Shown here one piece after another: positions 1 to 5,705 of a DNA stretch of 6,855 bases. The notes below the pieces were generated by a model that ran no database searches, was not told the DNA's origin, and saw only the letters and a list, made by a program, of their open reading frames with translations. How positions within the stretch are numbered: position 1 is the first letter of the stretch; every line of letters starts with the position of its first letter. The position numbers and the translations under genes were made by a program. This DNA is from Thermoleophilia bacterium (lineage in GTDB: Bacteria > Actinomycetota > Thermoleophilia > Gaiellales > Gaiellaceae), in the NCBI GenBank assembly GCA_025933895.1, contig JAICZB010000131.1, positions 1 to 6,855 on the forward strand. Direction: 5' to 3'.

Positions 1-6
1 CCCTCC

Positions 7-36
7 TTGAATCTCGGCGCCTGCCGCGCTTAGATC
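7..36 (+). promoter_or_regulatory. Possible sigma70-type promoter for the cNMP-binding protein gene
   Basis: TTGAAT at 7-12 resembles a -35 box, and TTAGAT/TAGATC at 30-36 a -10 box, with 17-18 bases between them. This would put the transcript start near 42 and give a short leader carrying the ribosome binding site at 51-59. The -10 match is only about 3 of 6, so this is a candidate. Confidence 0.35.
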
Positions 37-50
37 GAGCGGCGGCCAAC

Positions 51-59
51 AGGGAGGAG
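51..59 (+). promoter_or_regulatory. Strong Shine-Dalgarno sequence for the gene at 66
   Basis: AGGGAGGAG is close to an ideal anti-16S complement and ends 6 bases before the ATG at 66. It fixes that ATG as the start. It is one of only two clear Shine-Dalgarno sequences with good spacing in the window (the other precedes mscL), so this gene is probably well translated. Confidence 0.8.
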
Positions 60-65
60 CAACTG

Positions 66-1064
66 ATGCGCATCGAAGGATCGGTCACCGCGATCTCGTG
101 GATCCCGTCCGAGGCGATCGACGGAATGCCGAAGCTGCCGTTCGAGCTCGGCGTCGGCCACTACGACGAGCCGCCGCCGGATCGGATCGGCGGCGCGCAG
201 GTTCTGGAGCAGCTGCGCGACCTCGACCGGTTTCGCGAGGCGAACCTGCTGCACGCCTGGATCGACGTCGAGGACGGCGCGATCGTCGACGCGGGGTACT
301 GGGGAGGCGGCCTCGTCGGCTCGACGACGTTCCGCTTCGGGCGAAAGGCGATCGTGGTCCCGGGCGTGGCGTTCGAAGTGCTTCGCGCCGAGCCCGAGAT
401 CTCGGGCGACCGGGCGCGGTTCGTGCAGACGGTCGGCGGGCGCGCAGGGTTCCCGGCGCCGCGGCCGGTCAAGGGCGGGCCTCGGTTCCGGATCCACTCG
501 GCGACGGCGTGGACGACGCTCGCGCTCACCATCCACGCGGACGGCCGCGTCGAGCACGAGCTCGTCGGCGCGAGCCCGTTCCCGCGGCACTGGATCTACG
601 ACAACGAAGGCGCCCTCGCGCAGAAGAGCGGCACCGTCGACTTCAAGACGTGGTACCGCGAGTCGCACGGTGACAACACGCCGTGGGGCGACGAGGAGTC
701 GCCGGCGGTCGTGGCGGCGGCGGAAAGTGCGCTGGAGCGCGAGCTGTCGCGGACGCTCCTCTCCGGCGAAGTCGACTTCGTGCGGCGCAAGCTCGACGAA
801 GGCGAGGTGCTCGTGGAGCAGGCCACGGAAGGCCGCGACCTCTACCTCCTCCTCGACGGCGTCCTCGGCGTCGAGATCAACGGCGAGCAGGTCGCCGAGA
901 TGGGGCCGGGGACGATGCTCGGGGAGCGCGCCTCGCTCGAGGGCGGCGTACGCACCGCGACGCTCCGCGCCATCACGCCGTGCCGGGTCGCGGTCGTCCC
1001 GCACGGCTTCCTCGGCGAGCCCGAGCTCGAGGCACTCGCGACCGACCGTCGGCGCGAGGGCTGA
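66..1064 (+). CDS. Cyclic-nucleotide-binding domain protein with uncharacterised N-terminal region
   Basis: A 332-residue soluble protein with no signal peptide or membrane segment. Residues about 233-320 form a cyclic-nucleotide-binding (CRP/PKA regulatory-type) beta-barrel. The phosphate-binding cassette is recognisable: G286-E287 followed by R296-T297-A298 (LGERASLEGGVRTATLRA), with the Glu and Arg that contact the ribose and phosphate of cAMP both present, so ligand binding is plausible. No helix-turn-helix follows, so it is not a CRP-type transcription factor. Residues 1-210 match no domain I can name. They are rich in aromatic and charged residues (KLPFELGVGHYDEPPPD at 23-39, SPFPRHWIYDNEG at 170-182, SGTVDFKTWYRESHGDNTPWGDE at 188-210, shown here only as landmarks) and look like a folded effector domain. 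The start is fixed by the Shine-Dalgarno at 51-59. The gene stands alone, with a hairpin behind it. Confidence 0.85.
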   Translation: MRIEGSVTAISWIPSEAIDGMPKLPFELGVGHYDEPPPDRIGGAQVLEQLRDLDRFREANLLHAWIDVEDGAIVDAGYWGGGLVGSTTFRFGRKAIVVPGVAFEVLRAEPEISGDRARFVQTVGGRAGFPAPRPVKGGPRFRIHSATAWTTLALTIHADGRVEHELVGASPFPRHWIYDNEGALAQKSGTVDFKTWYRESHGDNTPWGDEESPAVVAAAESALERELSRTLLSGEVDFVRRKLDEGEVLVEQATEGRDLYLLLDGVLGVEINGEQVAEMGPGTMLGERASLEGGVRTATLRAITPCRVAVVPHGFLGEPELEALATDRRREG

Positions 1065-1084
1065 GCCGGCTCGATCTGAGCTGA

Positions 1085-1122
1085 GGGCTGCGGCGGGCGG
1101 AGTGCTCCGTCCGCCGCGGTCC
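1085..1122 (+). terminator. Strong GC hairpin behind the cNMP-binding gene
   Basis: Bases 1085-1101 pair with 1106-1122 around the loop GTGC. This makes a 17-bp stem with three G-U wobbles and no mismatches; the inner 12 bp (1090-1101 with 1106-1117) has one wobble. There is no T-tract, so it is not a classical intrinsic terminator. It starts 20 bases after the upstream stop and ends 14 bases before the GTG of the next gene. It could end transcription or protect the upstream mRNA, and could also hinder read-through into the antiporter gene. Confidence 0.55.
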
Positions 1123-1136
1123 GCATCGTTCTCGGC

Positions 1137-2195
1137 GTGGCCGGGCTCGGCTCGCCGTTCCTCCTGCTGATCTTCCTCGCCGCCGCGGCCGCAACTTGGA
1201 CGGCCGGCGTCGCGCTCTCGAAGACGACCGACGCGCTCGACGCGCGGCTCGGGCTCGGCGACGAGCTCGGCGGCCTGATCCTGCTCTCGATCGCGGGGAG
1301 CCTGCCGGAGCTCGCGATCACGATCTCGGCGGCAGCGCAGGGCAACCTCCCGCTCGCAGCCGGAAACCTGATCGGCGGCATCGCGATCCAGACGATGGTG
1401 CTGCTCATCTGCGACTTCGTCGTCGGGCCGTCGCGGCCGCTGACCTATCTCGTCGGCGCGCTGACGCCCGTGCTAGAGGCGCTGCTCGTCGTCATGGTCG
1501 TGGCGGGCGTCGAGATGGGCTCGCTCCTCCCGGAGTCGACGGCGATCGGCGGCCGCGTCAGCCCGGCGTCGCTCGGAATCGTCGTGATCTGGATGGTCGG
1601 CCTCTACGTGATCAACCGCGCGCGCAAGGACCCGCGCTGGAGCGTCTCGATGCCCGGCAGCCGGCCCGGCCGGCACCGGCGCTCGCAGCCCCACCCCGAG
1701 CAGGCGCATCCCTACGCCGGGGCGTCGACGGCCCGCGTCGCGCTGATCTTCGGCGCCGGGTGCGCGGTGACTCTGGGCGCCGGCGTCGCGCTCGAGGCGA
1801 GCGGCAACGAGCTCGCGAACCGGCTCGGAGTCAACGGCGTGATCTTCGGCGCGACGGTGCTCGCGGCGGCCACGGCGCTGCCGGAGATCTCGTCCGGGAT
1901 CGCGGCCGTGAGGCTCGGCGACCATGCGCTCGCGATCGGCGACATCTTCGGCGGCAACGCGTTCCAGGTCTGCCTCTTCCTCGTCGCCGACCTCGTCGCG
2001 GGCAAGCCGGTGCTCCCGTCGTCGGGACATCTCAACGCGTGGTTGGCCGCGCTCGGAGTCGCTCTGACGGCGGTCTACGGCTTCGGCGTGATCGGCCGGC
2101 CGCAGCACACGCACGCGCGACTCGGGCCCGACTCGCTACTCGCGCTCGCCGTCTTCGGCCTCGGCATCGCCGGGCTGTTCGTCGTCCCGCACTGA
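1137..2195 (+). CDS. Sodium/calcium exchanger (CaCA) superfamily membrane protein
   Basis: A 352-residue polytopic membrane protein with the internal duplication of cation/Ca2+ antiporters. Alpha-repeat 1 is at about 50-90 (SLPELA at 55-60, GNLIGG at 76-81). Alpha-repeat 2 is at about 235-285 (TALPEISSG at 246-254, GDIFGGN at 268-274). The conserved acidic residues are E58 and E250. A hydrophilic loop at about 161-198, rich in Arg and His, separates the halves as in this family. By family it would exchange a cation (Ca2+, Na+ or H+) across the cytoplasmic membrane; the ion cannot be told from sequence. Both repeats differ from the usual GN..GSN signature: Gly replaces Ser in each, and Asp269 replaces Asn in the second. 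GTG 1137 is the first usable start after an in-frame stop at 1077. There is no Shine-Dalgarno; CATCGT at 1124-1129 might serve as the -10 of a leaderless transcript. Confidence 0.85.
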   Translation: MAGLGSPFLLLIFLAAAAATWTAGVALSKTTDALDARLGLGDELGGLILLSIAGSLPELAITISAAAQGNLPLAAGNLIGGIAIQTMVLLICDFVVGPSRPLTYLVGALTPVLEALLVVMVVAGVEMGSLLPESTAIGGRVSPASLGIVVIWMVGLYVINRARKDPRWSVSMPGSRPGRHRRSQPHPEQAHPYAGASTARVALIFGAGCAVTLGAGVALEASGNELANRLGVNGVIFGATVLAAATALPEISSGIAAVRLGDHALAIGDIFGGNAFQVCLFLVADLVAGKPVLPSSGHLNAWLAALGVALTAVYGFGVIGRPQHTHARLGPDSLLALAVFGLGIAGLFVVPH

Positions 2196-2210
2196 ACGGG
2201 CCTGTCCTCC

Positions 2211-2231
2211 CTAGTAACAGACTGTTACTAG
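2211..2231. repeat. Perfect palindrome, copy 1
   Basis: The 10-base arm CTAGTAACAG (2211-2220) is followed by a central A at 2221 and the exact inverse arm CTGTTACTAG (2222-2231). At about 43% GC it stands out in this GC-rich DNA. As RNA it would fold into a 9-bp stem with a GAC loop. A dimeric repressor operator, a bidirectional terminator-like hairpin or a dispersed repeat would all fit. Confidence 0.85.
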
Positions 2232-2290
2232 CTGTCGTCGAGTGGCGCTTGGTTCCATCGCCGGCCTGGTCTGCGCGGACGGTGTCCGAC

Positions 2291-2311
2291 CTAGTAACAG
2301 TCTGTTACTTG
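2291..2311. repeat. Near-perfect palindrome, copy 2
   Basis: The arm CTAGTAACAG (2291-2300), a central T at 2301 and CTGTTACTTG (2302-2311) repeat copy 1 exactly 80 bases further on. One base (2310) breaks the symmetry. The central T means copy 2 reads as the reverse complement of copy 1 with one mismatch in 21. It ends 23 bases before the stop codon of the DUF2269-like gene. Confidence 0.85.
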
Positions 2312-2334
2312 GCACGTTCGTGCGGAGTGCCGCC

Positions 2335-2760
2335 TTACCCGGGCTGCCAGACCATGAGGGCGAGGATCGCGAGGAGCATCACCCCGCTCGCGTAGCTTGC
2401 CGCCAGCGGGATCGGCGCCGCGAGGAGTGCGTGCAGTTCGTTACTCGGCGCGTCGCCTTCGGCCGCGAGGCGCTGCGCCAGGTGCCGCGCTTGCCGCGCC
2501 GTGCGGCCGCCGTAGCCGCCGACCGCCATGCTCGCGACCCACAATCCCAGCGCAGCCTGGATCCACGCCGGCGAAAGTCCGAGGCCTTCGTGCTCGGCGA
2601 GCGCGATCCCGAAGCCGAGCGTGAGCAGGGCGCCGAGCCCCACGAGCGCAGCGCCGGCGGGAGCCAGACGGAGCAGCGCGTACACCTCGCTCGGCCGCTG
2701 GCGCCGGATCGCCGCATGCTGCAACGTCCCTACGACCGCAGCTCCCGCGAAGAAGCTCAC
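2335..2760 (-). CDS. DUF2269-like small integral membrane protein (start probably upstream)
   Basis: From the GTG at 2760 this is a 141-residue hydrophobic protein ending MVWQPG. It has predicted membrane segments at about 1-12 (truncated), 32-54, 66-83 and 114-136, separated by Arg-rich loops. Size, helix pattern and the C-terminal MVW-PG ending resemble the DUF2269 family of predicted membrane proteins of unknown function; I recognise it by pattern only. The frame stays open upstream, and the 15 codons before 2760 encode LALTHVLLFFHLLGA, the missing part of a first helix that is normally present in this family. No ATG, GTG or TTG occurs in that stretch. CTG at 2805 (or GTC at 2808), just behind AGGAG at 2814-2810, is the best alternative start. 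The gene diverges from the histidine kinase gene and converges on the antiporter gene. Confidence 0.72.
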   Translation of the reverse strand: MSFFAGAAVVGTLQHAAIRRQRPSEVYALLRLAPAGAALVGLGALLTLGFGIALAEHEGLGLSPAWIQAALGLWVASMAVGGYGGRTARQARHLAQRLAAEGDAPSNELHALLAAPIPLAASYASGVMLLAILALMVWQPG

Positions 2761-2813
2761 GGCGCCGAGCAGGTGGAAGAAGAGCAGGACGTGGGTCAGG
2801 GCCAGGACGCTCC

Positions 2814-2820
2814 TACGATA
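2814..2820. promoter_or_regulatory. Overlapping divergent -10 elements
   Basis: On the plus strand TACGAT (2814-2819) fits the TANNNT form of a -10 box, and the kinase GTG begins 7 bases after its last T, the spacing expected for a leaderless transcript. On the minus strand TATCGT (2820-2815) also fits, 7 bases before 2808 at the probable 5' end of the DUF2269-like gene. No good -35 box is visible on the plus strand. The two promoters would share the same seven bases. Confidence 0.45.
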
Positions 2821-2825
2821 GGCGC

Positions 2826-4220
2826 GTGGAGACGACCGACCGCCACCTGCGGCTGCTGACCGAGACGATCGCGGCCGTCAACTCGACGCTCGACCTCGAG
2901 GAGGTGCTGCACCTCGTCGCGAACGAGGTCGCGGCCGCGCTCGACGCCGACGCGTGCTTCGTCTACCTCTACGACGAGACCGCCGGCGAGCTCGTCCTGC
3001 GGGCGACGCACGGCACGCCGCTCGACGAGATGACCCGCCGCCCTCGCCTGCGCCCGGGCGAAGGGATCACGGGCACTGCGGCCGCCGAGCGCCGACCGGT
3101 CGCGATCGCCGCCAACGCCGACCTCGACCCGCGCTGGAAGGAATTCCCGAACCTGCCGGAGTCGGAGTACGAGTCGATCCTCGCCGTCCCGATCCTCGCG
3201 CGCGAGCAGCTCGCCGGCGCGCTCAACGTCCGCACGCGCGAGCCGCGCGAGTTCCGGCCGGACGAGATCGAGCTACTCCAGGCCATCGCCGGCCAGGTCG
3301 CGCAGTCCATCGTCCACGCCCAGCTCTACGCCGAGGCGCAGCGGCGCGTCGCCGAGCTCGAGGCGCTCGCGCGCATCTCCGAGGCGGTCTCTGAGTCGCT
3401 CTACCTCGAGGAGTCGCTCGAGGCGATCGTGAAGACGACGATGGACGCGGTGCACGCGACCGGTGCGGCTCTCGTGCTCGAGGACGGCCGGATCGCGTGG
3501 CCCGAGGGCCGTCCCGGCGCGTACGCCGTCCGAACGCCGCTGCGCTGGAAGCGGCGCGAGATCGGCCAGCTCGTCGCGGACCGTGACACCCCGTTCACCG
3601 ACGAGGAGCGGGCGCTGCTCGAGGCGATCGCCCACCACGCGGCCGTCGCGCTCGAGCACGGCCGCGCGGTGATGCGCGGCGTCCTCGCCCAGGAGATCCA
3701 CCACCGCGTCAAGAACAACCTCCAGACCGTGGCCTCGCTCCTCCGCCTGCAGGCGCGCGCCGAAGGCGTCGACCCGCGCGAGGCGCTCGAGCACTCCGTC
3801 AACCGGATCCTCGCCATCGCCGCCGTCCACGAGTCGCTCACCGAGCAGCGGGAGGAGGACGTCGAGCTGGCCGAGCTGATCGACCGGCTGCGCGCCACCC
3901 TCGTGCAGGGGCTCGGCGCCGGACGCGAAGTCCACGCGCAGCTGGAGCCGGTATCCCTCGCGGGCAGCCGTGCGACCGCGCTCGCGCTCGTCTTCTCGGA
4001 GCTGCTGCAGAACGCGCTCGAGCATGGCGCCGGGACGGTGCGGATCGAGCTCGCGCGCCGCGACGGCGACGTCCTGCTCGCGATCGCGGACGAGGGATCC
4101 GGTGCCGACGGCGCGCCGAGCGGCACCGGCCTCTCGATCGTCCGCGCCCTCGTCGCGGACGAGCTGCAGGGGAGCTTCGCATTCGTCGGCGCGCGTGCCG
4201 AGGTGGTGTTCCCGGCGTGA
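2826..4220 (+). CDS. pdtaS: GAF-domain sensor histidine kinase, PdtaS-like (HisKA_2 family)
   Basis: A 464-residue cytosolic kinase with no membrane segment. An N-terminal GAF domain spans about 17-165, and a linker helix about 165-190. A second, shortened GAF-like region lies at about 190-278. The HisKA_2 dimerisation/phosphoacceptor helix has EIHHRVKNNLQ at 290-300; H293, directly before RVKNN, is the likely phosphorylated residue. The HATPase domain is at about 380-464, with N-box SELLQNALEHG (N396), DEGSG at 422-426 and SGTGLSIV at 432-439. By family it autophosphorylates and passes phosphate to an ANTAR response regulator; one is encoded at 5133-5705 in the same operon. Mycobacterial PdtaS has GAF-PAS input, so the double-GAF input here differs. 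GTG 2826 is chosen because the -10 box at 2814-2819 would start transcription exactly there; no Shine-Dalgarno is present. Its stop overlaps the next start by 4 bases. Confidence 0.9.
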   Translation: METTDRHLRLLTETIAAVNSTLDLEEVLHLVANEVAAALDADACFVYLYDETAGELVLRATHGTPLDEMTRRPRLRPGEGITGTAAAERRPVAIAANADLDPRWKEFPNLPESEYESILAVPILAREQLAGALNVRTREPREFRPDEIELLQAIAGQVAQSIVHAQLYAEAQRRVAELEALARISEAVSESLYLEESLEAIVKTTMDAVHATGAALVLEDGRIAWPEGRPGAYAVRTPLRWKRREIGQLVADRDTPFTDEERALLEAIAHHAAVALEHGRAVMRGVLAQEIHHRVKNNLQTVASLLRLQARAEGVDPREALEHSVNRILAIAAVHESLTEQREEDVELAELIDRLRATLVQGLGAGREVHAQLEPVSLAGSRATALALVFSELLQNALEHGAGTVRIELARRDGDVLLAIADEGSGADGAPSGTGLSIVRALVADELQGSFAFVGARAEVVFPA

Positions 4221-4615
4221 ACGAGTGGAGCGAGGTGCTGATCCACGTCCGCCGCGGAGCCGAGTTCCTCGTCGCGCACCGTGCGCCGGAAGGCGGCGGC
4301 TACTGGCACACGATCGCCGGAGGCGTGGAACCGGGCGAGGATTGGGAGGCAGCGGCGCGACGCGAGCTGCGCGAGGAGACGGGCCACGATACCGACGCAT
4401 TCGTGACCCTAGGCGAGTTCACGTATGTGCCGGAGGCGTGGGAGAACGCGCGCGGCCCACGGGTCGACGTCCACGCGTTCCTCGTCGACGTCGAGCCGGG
4501 GTGGGAGCCGGAGCTCGATCACGAGCACGACGACTACCGCTGGTGCTCGCGCATCGACGCGATGGAGCTCCTCTTCTGGCCCGAGCCCGCCGCGCTGCTC
4601 CGGTCGCTCGGATGA
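4217..4615 (+). CDS. Nudix hydrolase
   Basis: A 132-residue single-domain Nudix protein. The Nudix box is complete from G35 to H57: G35, E41, then R49-E50-L51-R52-E53-E54-T55-G56 (GX5EX7REUXEEXGU). The last position is His instead of a hydrophobic residue. The metal-binding glutamates E50, E53 and E54 are all present, so the enzyme should be active on a nucleoside diphosphate linked to another moiety (X). The tail EHDDYRWCSRIDAMELLFWPE (101-123, in part) resembles dATP/dihydroneopterin-triphosphate pyrophosphohydrolases, but the substrate is not determined. Its GTG start at 4217 overlaps the kinase TGA (GTGA), and its own TGA overlaps the next ATG, so translation should be coupled both ways. 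Encoded between kinase and regulator, it may clear or make a nucleotide connected with the signal; that is inference. Confidence 0.88.
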   Translation: MNEWSEVLIHVRRGAEFLVAHRAPEGGGYWHTIAGGVEPGEDWEAAARRELREETGHDTDAFVTLGEFTYVPEAWENARGPRVDVHAFLVDVEPGWEPELDHEHDDYRWCSRIDAMELLFWPEPAALLRSLG

Positions 4616-5136
4616 GAGAGGCGCCGCCGCCATACGCGGGAGAAGGGCCTCACGCCCTGTGGCACGTGAGCGAAGATGATTCGATCCGCCGCTTCGAGCC
4701 CCGCGACGGGAAGGTCTGGGCGATCGGGACGCGGCTGCTCCCGCTCTACTGGTTCCCCCGTGACTGCCCGCGCGCGACATTCTGGGCCGAGTCCGCGACC
4801 GTCGAGCGCGACGTCGAGCGCTTCCTCGGCGGTGACCGGGCGCGGCGCGTCCATCTCGTCGAGCCGGAGTGGCTCGAACGGATGCGAACGCAGCGCATCG
4901 TCGCCTACCGCATGCCCGAGGAGACGTTCGTCGAGGACGATGACCGCTTCTGGATCTCGGCGGAGCCGGTCGAGCCGCTCGAGCTCGTAGAGCTCGGGAA
5001 CCTCGTCGAACGCCACGAGATCGCCGCGATCGCGCTCGACACCGTGGACGACCTCGGCCGCCTGTGGGACGACGTGGTCGCCTCGAGCCTCGGCTTCAGC
5101 GGGATCCGGCTGCGCAACGCGAGGATCACCGCATGA
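4612..5136 (+). CDS. DUF6886-like protein of unknown function
   Basis: A 174-residue soluble protein. The N-terminal third holds the most conserved-looking segments: LWHVSEDDSIRRFEPR (16-31), VWAIGTRLLPLYWFPRDCPR (35-54) and TFWAE (56-60). I recognise this pattern as the DUF6886 family, from memory and unverified. The middle (HLVEPEWLERMRTQRIVAYRM, 81-101) looks like strands plus an amphipathic helix, and the C-terminus is acidic and helical. No catalytic motif is identified. The opening H-x-S-E-D in a Trp/Phe-rich context is loosely like folds that bind nucleotides or ADP-ribose, but this is speculation. ATG 4612 overlaps the Nudix TGA (ATGA), and the stop overlaps the regulator ATG in the same way. 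An upstream extension in this frame is only the shadow of the kinase and Nudix genes. Confidence 0.75.
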   Translation: MREAPPPYAGEGPHALWHVSEDDSIRRFEPRDGKVWAIGTRLLPLYWFPRDCPRATFWAESATVERDVERFLGGDRARRVHLVEPEWLERMRTQRIVAYRMPEETFVEDDDRFWISAEPVEPLELVELGNLVERHEIAAIALDTVDDLGRLWDDVVASSLGFSGIRLRNARITA

Positions 5137-5705
5137 GGATCCTCGTCGCCGAGGACGAGACGATCATCCGGCTCGACCTGCGCGCGCTGCTCGAGAGCGC
5201 CGGCTTCGACGTGTGCGCCGAGGCGAAGGACGGCGAGGAGGCGGTCGAGCTCGCGCGCTCCCAGGAGCCCGACCTCGCCGTGCTCGACGTGAAGATGCCG
5301 AAGCTCGACGGGATCGAGGCGGCCCGGCGGATCCTCGAGGAGCGACCGATTCCAATCGTGATGCTGACCGCATACGGCCAGGACGAGCTCGTCTCGCGCG
5401 CGGTCGAGGCCGGTGTCTTCGGGTACCTCGTGAAGCCGTTCCGCGAGCAGGATCTCCTCCCCGCGATCGCCGCCGCCCGCGCCAGGCACGACGAGCTGCA
5501 GACGGTTCGCGCGGAGGCGGAGTCGCTCGCCGACGCGCTCGCCGCGCGCAAGGTGATCGAGCGGGCGAAGGGACTCCTGATGGAGAAGGAGCAGCTCAAC
5601 GAGCAGGAGGCGTTCGCGCGCCTGCGCAAGGCGAGCCAGGCGTCGGGACGGCCGCTCAAGGTGATCGCGGATGCCGTCGTCGCGACGCTCGCGGGAGACG
5701 AGTGA
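5133..5705 (+). CDS. pdtaR: Response regulator with receiver and ANTAR domains, PdtaR-like
   Basis: A 190-residue two-domain protein. The receiver domain is at about 1-118: acidic pocket E7-D8, phosphoacceptor D52 (AVLDVKMP), switch T79 (MLTAYG) and invariant K101 (LVKPF). A short coiled linker (about 118-132) leads to an ANTAR domain at about 132-187, containing ARKVIERAKGLLMEKEQL and the ending ASGRPLKVIADAVV typical of this RNA-binding three-helix module. By family, phosphorylation promotes dimerisation and binding to paired hexaloop hairpins in nascent RNA, preventing termination. The cognate kinase is almost certainly the HisKA_2 protein at 2826-4220. ATG 5133 lies in an ATGA overlap with the preceding gene, and it starts the canonical MRILVAEDE receiver N-terminus; an upstream in-frame start at 5064 would add a non-homologous tail. 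It overlaps the next gene by GTGA. Confidence 0.93.
   Translation: MRILVAEDETIIRLDLRALLESAGFDVCAEAKDGEEAVELARSQEPDLAVLDVKMPKLDGIEAARRILEERPIPIVMLTAYGQDELVSRAVEAGVFGYLVKPFREQDLLPAIAAARARHDELQTVRAEAESLADALAARKVIERAKGLLMEKEQLNEQEAFARLRKASQASGRPLKVIADAVVATLAGDE

Larger units (their letters stand above)
2196..2334. other. Convergent intergenic region with two palindromes, no gene
   Basis: This 139-base gap lies between the stop codons of two converging genes. It contains the two palindromes described separately, and between them a small hairpin (CGGAC 2276-2280 with GTCCG 2284-2288, loop GGT; GGT 2268-2270 could add pairs with ACC 2289-2291 across a bulge). I see no promoter or convincing small gene. 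Confidence 0.6.

Noticed and set aside
30..1004. 324-codon open frame antisense to the cNMP-binding gene
   Set aside because: Low-complexity Arg/Asp/Pro-rich translation; the plus-strand frame has a strong Shine-Dalgarno and a recognisable domain.
2211..2311. Palindromes as terminal repeats of a tiny transposable element
   Set aside because: The 59 bases between them show no target duplication or element-like structure, and each copy is itself a palindrome, so terminal inverted repeats cannot be inferred.
2242..2859. 205-codon open frame on the plus strand across the intergenic gap and the DUF2269-like gene
   Set aside because: Its translation is Arg/Glu/Gln-rich without domain pattern, and it is antisense to a coherent membrane protein. 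It would also run into the kinase gene in another frame.
3273..4400. 375-codon open frame antisense to the histidine kinase
   Set aside because: High-GC mirror frame of a gene with complete kinase motifs; composition is Arg/Asp/Glu/Leu-rich and featureless.
3970..4611. Extended N-terminus of the DUF6886-like gene reaching back to 3970
   Set aside because: The extra residues are an Arg/Ser-rich frame shadow of the kinase and Nudix genes; the ATG at 4612 sits in a standard ATGA overlap.
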